Below, piece after piece: positions 58,739 through 64,000 of a stretch of DNA of 64,000 bases. The DNA is from Neonectria sp. B-13. Taxonomy: Eukaryota; Ascomycota; Sordariomycetes; Hypocreales; Nectriaceae. The notes beneath the pieces were generated by a model, which was given only the letters and a program-made list of their open reading frames with translations, did no database searches and was not told where the DNA came from. Positions within the stretch are counted from its first letter, which is position 1; every line of letters begins with the position of its first letter. The stretch spans positions 248,001-312,000 of the forward strand of contig NOKP01000029.1 of assembly GCA_002682825.1 (NCBI GenBank). Reading direction: 5' to 3'. Made by a program: the position numbers and the translations under genes.

Positions 58739-58746
58739 GGAGCTCC
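58739..58746. promoter_or_regulatory. GGAGCTCC palindrome, shared GST-2/dehydrogenase promoter
   Basis: Perfect copy in context GATGGAGCTCCACC within the 521-bp divergent region. Degenerate partners CGGAGGAGCTCATCG (~58587) and CCCGGAGGAGCTGC (~58817) flank it. Confidence 0.6.
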
Positions 58747-58950
58747 ACCACCCATCTGTGGAGCCCAACTTCTTAGTGCATCGTCGGCGGAGGACGCGAG
58801 AGAGATAAGTTATAACCCGGAGGAGCTGCTGCAGGCGGTTGGCGATATGTCGATTATCTCTCAAGGAACAACACACGATACAGGCCGTCTTCATCCCGAA
58901 CTCAAACCGAACAATCAAGAGACTCCTCAGCATCTCAAACTCCAGAAATC

Positions 58951-60002
58951 ATGTCGCAACCACAACTTGGCTGGATTGGGCTCGGCTCGATGGGCGTTGC
59001 CATGTCCCGCAACCTTCAAGCGCATCTCGCCAGCGCAGGAGCACCAGCGTTACTATTTACAAACCGCACGATGGCCCGAGGCGATGCACTGAAAGAGGAG
59101 GGCGCGATTCCGATCGAAACGGTGGAGGAACTTGCGAAAAAGTCCGACATCATCTTCTCCTGTGTATGTTAATCCAGAACAGAAGAAAATGAGTATTGGT
59201 TACTAATTGATCGCGCAGGTAAGCAATGACCAGGTTCTGCAGCAGACAGCGCATGATATCATTGCGTCTGGCAGTTTGAAGGGCAAGGTGTTTGTGGACT
59301 GCTCGACCGTCCACCCCGACACTTCAAAGGCGATTGCCAGCCAGATCGCCGAAGCCGGCGGCGAATTTGTCGCAGGTGAGTGAACCAACACAAAATAATT
59401 CAAAACACATCTAACATCTTGTAGCCCCCGTTTTTGGTGCATCTTCCATGGCGATAACGGGAAAGCTCATTTTCGTGACTGCTGGCCCGTCTTCGGCGAC
59501 AGAGAAAATCGCTCCCTATCTCAACGGCGTCATGGGACGGTCGGTCATCTCAATGGGAACGGATGTCTCAAAATCAAGCCTGCTGAAGATTGCCGGCAAT
59601 ATTTGCGTCGTCTCGTTCATGGAAGTCCTTTCGGAGGCCCATGTCTTTGCCGAGAAAACCGGCCTCGGCTCTCAGGTGCTCGAGACGATGATCGCCGACA
59701 TGTTTGGACCTGTCCTGGAAAGCTACTCAAAGAGATTGACAACGGGGGCTTATGCCCCTCCTGCTTCTGGGAAAGCCGGCTTTGATGTGCAGCTTGCTAT
59801 CAAAGATGCAAAGCATGCCCTGACTTGTGCCAAGGACGCCGGAACAAGGCTGGAGGTTAGCGAGCTTGCCTTGAGACACATGCAGGAGGCCAGAGTTATA
59901 GAGCCTACTAGGCCCCTGGATAGCAGTTCGATGTATGGAGCTATTCGAAAAGATGCCGGGCTGGACTTCTTTTCGGATGCGTGCAAAGAGAGGGATGCAT
60001 GA
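58951..60002 (+). CDS. Beta-hydroxyacid dehydrogenase (3-hydroxyisobutyrate dehydrogenase/glyoxylate reductase family)
   Basis: NAD(P)-dependent reductase of 315 aa from exons 58951-59163, 59219-59375 and 59425-60002. The Rossmann start is LGWIGLGSMGVAMSRNL. The substrate loop is DCSTVHPDTSKAIA followed by APVFGASSMAITGKL. The catalytic Lys is in SSLLKIAGNICVVSFMEVLSEA. The family includes 3-hydroxyisobutyrate dehydrogenase, tartronate-semialdehyde reductase and glyoxylate/succinic-semialdehyde reductase. FTNRTMARG after the second strand favours NADPH. In this cluster it could reduce the glyoxylate released by the aldolase (inference). It shares its promoter and one palindrome with GST-2. 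Confidence 0.87.
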
Positions 60003-60158
60003 TAGACTTTCCGGCAAGAATATGAATAATTACTCAAGGTCCATCAGGCAAACTCCTAGGATGGCACGCTCAGTTCAGGTTTCAAGCTAAACGTGTCTTA
60101 CAAATCTAAGGAGTGTATCTGTATACTATATCCGACGACGGTATTCAACCAACATCAT

Positions 60159-61763
60159 TTACCGGCAGCTGTCTCTCAACGGGACTTCACTACACCGGTT
60201 GTCCTCGCAGACGTCCCAACAATCCTGGCCCGGGTTGACCAAAACACGATGTGTCTGGTCACCATTGGCATTCTCCCAAGTTACATGATACTGCTTGCTT
60301 GTGTCCGCATCATCGACACCAGTGGCCTTGTATCCAGCTTGGCAGAAGCAGTAGCTACTTCCAAAGCTTGGCGCTCCGTCAAGCGGGTTGAAGAACTCGC
60401 ACGTGGCACGACCACCGCATTTTCCGGGAACGCAAGTTTCCGCACAGCCTGCACCTCCAGAGGGACACTCTCTGGGGCTTCCAAGGCCTTGTCGTGCAGA
60501 GGTGAGCAGGAACTCCATGAACCCGGCTCCGGTCTCCAGGATGCTGTTTTGGAATTGGCCATCATTTGGGTAAAAGGGACAGTTGCCGTCAGGCCCTGGG
60601 AACCCAAATTCGATAGTAAAGCCGTAGATCTTGTTCAAGTCGTTGTTGACGAAGTTTCGACTAAATGCATAGTCCGAAGATATGCCGGAAGTTGGGTACA
60701 AGTATGCGGATTGTCGTGCGTCGTAGTGCCGCTGTGCTGCGCCCTGCATCCCGACGGCAACTCTAGTTGCGGCGACGCTGGTTGCGTCCCAGTCGGGGAA
60801 GGTGATGTACTCTTTGTACTGGAGGCTAGGTGTATCAGGAATCTTGCCCCTCTTCCCATTATAAGCCGGGTTGGTGAATGCTTGGTTGGAATCAAAAGCC
60901 TGGTTGGTATCATCTCCCCATGGATAGAGCACCAAGCCAGAGAAGGAATGTAGATCGACGAACCACCGCAACTTGGGAAACTTGTCCATCACCCACTTGA
61001 CGTTGCGCGTCTCTGGCTCCGAAAACGCGCTTGTTCCATGGTATGTCTCGTCTGGTGGGTTTGTCGATGCCAGCGAACTGCCGAGACCAGAAGCGAAGTC
61101 CGTCTTAAAGTCCCAAAGGAAATCGAAGTTGCGGTTGAGATCAACTGCGCCGCTCGGGTTGCGGTTTTTGCGCCAGCAGGAACTAGTGGACTGGTCGTAA
61201 GCCACGCCGTCAGGGTTGACGAGCGGCATGAAGACAATCCCCGTCGACAGGGCGGTTAGGACGTCGTCATGCGTGTAGGCCACGCCGCCGTAGGTGAGTC
61301 CCGTGCCGAGACGCTGCGCCCAGAGAAGATCCGAGATGAAGTAGATGAGGTTGTCTGGGGCGCCGCGTTCACGCGCGTGGATTGCTGCCATGAGGTAGAC
61401 GCGGTAGGCATCGTCGCACTCCAAGCCGTTGCCTACTTTGCCGCCAAACATAGTTGCGCCGCCGTGTGTCGTGTCGGGTGTAGTGAACAGCTCGATGCCA
61501 AACTCGTTGGCGAGTCCTTGGACTGCGGATTTGATTTCAAGTACGTTCATCAAGCTGGCAATCTTTGTGCCCGCAGGCTGTGAACCAAGGCCTCGCGGGG
61601 CGACAGCGCCGCCGTTGAAGCGATCGCCGACATTGATGGGGACTGTAGGAATCGAGGCATTCGTCCGCCGGGTGAAGCGATGCCCTTCACTCTCACCTGG
61701 TAAAAGGCAAGCCTCAGTCACGGCAAAGATGCCAAGAAAGACACAAAGCTCAGCAAACCGCAT
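60159..61763 (-). CDS. Secreted metallocarboxypeptidase, family M14
   Basis: Single-exon gene, 534 aa from the ATG at 61763, which directly starts a signal peptide (MRFAELCVFLGIFAVTEA). An in-frame ATG at 61838 would bury this signal and is less likely. Zinc ligands are His129 and Glu132 in AAIHARERGAPDN and the His of FVDLHSFSGLVLYPWG. The catalytic Glu is in YGFTIEFGFPGPDGNCPF. NRNPSGAVDLNRNFDFLW carries the substrate-binding Asn-Arg. The C-terminal ~100 residues are Cys-rich and EGF-like (CAETCVPGKCGGRATC, YCFCQAGYKATG, DCWDVCEDNRC), an unusual extension beyond the catalytic domain. It should trim C-terminal residues from extracellular peptides. Confidence 0.9.
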   Translation of the reverse strand: MRFAELCVFLGIFAVTEACLLPGESEGHRFTRRTNASIPTVPINVGDRFNGGAVAPRGLGSQPAGTKIASLMNVLEIKSAVQGLANEFGIELFTTPDTTHGGATMFGGKVGNGLECDDAYRVYLMAAIHARERGAPDNLIYFISDLLWAQRLGTGLTYGGVAYTHDDVLTALSTGIVFMPLVNPDGVAYDQSTSSCWRKNRNPSGAVDLNRNFDFLWDFKTDFASGLGSSLASTNPPDETYHGTSAFSEPETRNVKWVMDKFPKLRWFVDLHSFSGLVLYPWGDDTNQAFDSNQAFTNPAYNGKRGKIPDTPSLQYKEYITFPDWDATSVAATRVAVGMQGAAQRHYDARQSAYLYPTSGISSDYAFSRNFVNNDLNKIYGFTIEFGFPGPDGNCPFYPNDGQFQNSILETGAGFMEFLLTSARQGLGSPRECPSGGAGCAETCVPGKCGGRATCEFFNPLDGAPSFGSSYCFCQAGYKATGVDDADTSKQYHVTWENANGDQTHRVLVNPGQDCWDVCEDNRCSEVPLRDSCR

Positions 61764-62503
61764 GGTCGACTCCTTCTTAGCAGGATTAGATACTGGAATC
61801 GGTTGCTCAAAATGGGAGCAGTCCACCATCCTTATCATACTTGTAGCATGATTCTCTGTGTTTTATATTTAGCTGACGTGCAGTGCTTGAGGCTATGCTG
61901 TCACACAGCAGAAGTGTATACGCCGACACTGACGAATACATGACCAACTATCACTGGCTTCGGTGTCACAACTCAGTCACCTGGTAAAGCCGGCGAGAAA
62001 CAACAACCATCAGCACACCAACCACCTGACGAACAAAATGCAATATGACCATTTTCTCCGCAAAAAGTCGGGAGGTAGCCTAAATACATCAGTCAAAGTG
62101 CCGAGCGTCGTCTATTCCAGGATGCTCTAAGCCCAGCCATGGCTTACTTAGCCTCAATAGCTGAAGGGGGAGAAATGCAACCACCTCCGATTGGACGCCT
62201 CGCTGAAAGTCATCATCTTCACATTGTAAAACTGTCAGCCATTTCTGCCAAGTTGAGGGGAGCGTGCGCAACGGTAGCATTCGTAATTGGTCTGTACATG
62301 TCATAATGACACGCGTCGCCAGCCTCCTCATCAGAAGAGGAGAAACTTGTCGCGTTTGCAGACTTTTGCAATGGCTTCATTTCTGCTGTCTCAGATTTGT
62401 TCTATAGAACCTACAACACCGCACAAGTATCACATTTACGTGATTTCGAACGTCATGTAGTATTTCATATTCAACTTCCTTGTTACGTGGCTAGATGTTT
62501 GTT
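61764..62503. other. Intergenic region
   Basis: 740 bp holding the carboxypeptidase promoter and the next gene's 3' flank. The frame at 62089-62331 has no domain. Confidence 0.55.
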
Positions 62504-63835
62504 TCAATCTTTAAAGAACTGATTCTTAGGGCGGGGAAGCCCAAGATGTTCTCGCAAGGTAGTTCCCTCATAATCACGACGGAAGATCCCCCGGCGCTGT
62601 AGCTCAGGAACCAAACGGAGCGCAACATCGTCGAGCCCTTGAGGTAGAAAGGGGAAAACCACAGTGAATCCATCTGCTCCCTCCTCCTCCAGCCATGTGT
62701 TCATTGCGTCCGCAACACTCTCGGGCGTCCCAACAAAGGCTAATCCAGAATAACCTCCGTAGCGCTGTGCAAGTTGTCGGACAGTCAGGCCTTCTTCCTC
62801 GGCCAGCTTTAGGACTCCCGCACGTCCGGTTTTGCTCGCATTTGTGTCCGGGATATCCGATGGAAGCGGGCTGTCCGGATCGAAGCCGGACGCATCGGTG
62901 CCGAGTACAACTGACAACGAAGCAATGGCGCTGTCATAGTGCACTAAGCTATCCAGCTTGAGGCGCTTGTCCTGTGCATCTTGGACCGTATCGCCAATGA
63001 CAATCAAGGCAGCTGGCAGGATCTTGAGATGGTCGCGATTCCGTCCAACTGCCGTGGCCCTGTCTTTGATATCCGCATACAGCACTTTCGCAGACTCCAG
63101 GTCTCGCGGCGAGCAAAATACCGCTTCGGCCGTTTCGGCAGCGAGCTGTTTTCCAGGTTCGGATTGCCCGGCTTGGACGATGACGGGCCAGCCCTGAACT
63201 GGGCGCGCAATGTTAAGCGGCCCTTTCACCTTCAGCGCGTCGCCTTTGTGATTCAGCACGTGGAGCTTCTCCGGGTCAAAGTAGACGCCGCTTTCTTGGT
63301 CGCGGATGAATGCGTCGTCAGCAAAGCTATCCCAGAGACCGGTGACGACGTCGTAGAATTCCCGAGCTCTCTTGTATCGCTCGCTGTGCTCCAAGTGTTC
63401 ATCGAGGCCAAAGTTCTTGGCAGACTCCGGGTTTCCTGTGGTGACAATGTTCCAAGCTGCCCGTCCGTTACTGATATGATCCAACGAGGCGAAGCGTCGG
63501 GCAATATGATACGGCTCGTCGTAGGTCGTCGAGGCAGTCGCAGCAAGGCCAATCTTGCTCGTTACAACGGATAGTGCGGATAGCAGCGTAAACGGCTCAA
63601 ACGAAGTGACGGTGTGGCTACGCTTCAGTGCCTCTGTAGGCATGTTCAAGACGGCCAGGTGGTCGGCCATGAAGAAGGCGTCAAACTTGGCATCCTCCAG
63701 CGTCTTGATGAATGATTTGAGATGAGCGAGATTGAAGTTGGCGTCTGGGTATGAACCGGGATACCTCCATGCGCCAGTATGCAAGCTAACTGGTCGCATA
63801 AATGCGGTAAGGTGCAAGGACTTGGAGTTCGTCAT
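62504..63835 (-). CDS. FMN-dependent monooxygenase, NtaA/SnaA/DszA (bacterial luciferase-like) family
   Basis: Single-exon gene of 443 aa. It uses FMNH2 from a separate reductase and oxygen to oxidise organosulfur or amine compounds. Family segments are LTAFMRPVSLHTGAWRYPGS, FDAFFMADHLAVL, FEPFTLLSALSVVTSKIGLA, SNGRAAWNIVTTGNPESAKNFG, SERYKRAREFYDVVTGLWDS, WPVIVQAGQSEPGKQLAAE and ADGFTVVFPFLPQGLDD. I chose the ATG at 63835 because the protein then begins one segment before the conserved barrel; 63913 would add 26 low-complexity residues. Fungal members are usually of bacterial origin and take part in sulfur or nitrogen scavenging. No reductase partner is in view. Confidence 0.88.
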   Translation of the reverse strand: MTNSKSLHLTAFMRPVSLHTGAWRYPGSYPDANFNLAHLKSFIKTLEDAKFDAFFMADHLAVLNMPTEALKRSHTVTSFEPFTLLSALSVVTSKIGLAATASTTYDEPYHIARRFASLDHISNGRAAWNIVTTGNPESAKNFGLDEHLEHSERYKRAREFYDVVTGLWDSFADDAFIRDQESGVYFDPEKLHVLNHKGDALKVKGPLNIARPVQGWPVIVQAGQSEPGKQLAAETAEAVFCSPRDLESAKVLYADIKDRATAVGRNRDHLKILPAALIVIGDTVQDAQDKRLKLDSLVHYDSAIASLSVVLGTDASGFDPDSPLPSDIPDTNASKTGRAGVLKLAEEEGLTVRQLAQRYGGYSGLAFVGTPESVADAMNTWLEEEGADGFTVVFPFLPQGLDDVALRLVPELQRRGIFRRDYEGTTLREHLGLPRPKNQFFKD

Positions 63836-64000
63836 GATGTTGTGAATTGCTTGTGAGCTTGATTGTAGAGTGTCTTGAGCATTATTCTTGGCACTCTTCT
63901 GAAAATGGGGCACGCTTTATACAAGGTATCAGTCTGACTTACAATTAGTAAGTAATGCAGGTGAAAGCCGATGGCGACAGATGTAGATGTCAATCACGAC
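63836..64000. other. Upstream flank of the monooxygenase, window end
   Basis: 165 bp of 5' region cut by the window edge. Nothing else seen. Confidence 0.4.

Noticed and set aside
60093..60953. 286-codon plus-strand frame
   Set aside because: It is antisense to the carboxypeptidase, which has a signal peptide and full zinc site. Valine/serine-rich shadow frame.

Overview
This window is chromosomal DNA from a filamentous ascomycete, most likely a Sordariomycete. Most genes carry several short introns of about 46-75 nt with GT..CTAAC..AG signals. Typical ascomycete families are present (Zn2Cys6 and C2H2-Fungal_trans regulators, DHA1 and ACS transporters, NmrA and DUF7580 proteins). One Copia retrotransposon shows heavy C-to-T/G-to-A decay of the kind left by repeat-induced point mutation (RIP). 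I hand-spliced every multi-exon gene, and nearly all close to an intact frame. The listed spans include introns; exon joins are in the evidence fields.

Layout. 1-14 kb: relic of a 2EXR gene, a DHA1 transporter, a homoserine-acetyltransferase-like hydrolase divergent from a formamidase, a mitochondrial-type hotdog thioesterase with two micro-exons, and an ACS transporter divergent from a D-lactate dehydrogenase. 14.9-21.8 kb: a recognition/cell-death type locus. It holds a zinc-finger protein with a fungal N-terminal helical domain, a divergent intracellular DUF7580-subtilisin protease, and, convergent and 83 bp away, a 277-aa gasdermin-like protein. This resembles the HET-Q1/HET-Q2 gasdermin-protease arrangement. 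A decayed secreted-protein gene follows at 22.9-24.0 kb.

24.8-47.4 kb plus 57.5-60.0 kb: an apparent catabolic gene cluster. It contains a Zn2Cys6 regulator, an extended SDR reductase, a GST, a two-finger C2H2 regulator, an ACS transporter, a 2-oxoglutarate/Fe(II) oxygenase, a 1,299-aa 5-oxoprolinase, an aspartate-type aminotransferase, a DapA/HOG-type aldolase and an NmrA protein. Beyond a Copia insertion lie a second GST and a beta-hydroxyacid dehydrogenase. The 8-bp palindrome GGAGCTCC occurs seven times by eye in the whole window, always in promoters of this group. The enzymes can be ordered into a lactam to 4-hydroxyglutamate to 4-hydroxy-2-oxoglutarate to pyruvate + glyoxylate route, which is my inference.

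47-51.4 kb: an ankyrin-repeat protein divergent from a small uncharacterised protein. 51.46-57.25 kb: the Copia element with 206-bp LTRs and a CTGAC target duplication. 60-64 kb: a secreted M14 carboxypeptidase and an FMN-dependent NtaA/DszA-type monooxygenase.

Splicing is unusual in several genes: a 1-nt plus a 9-nt micro-exon, one GC-AG intron, and two introns whose only frame-preserving borders are GA-AG and GT-TG. No tRNA, rRNA or CRISPR was recognised.
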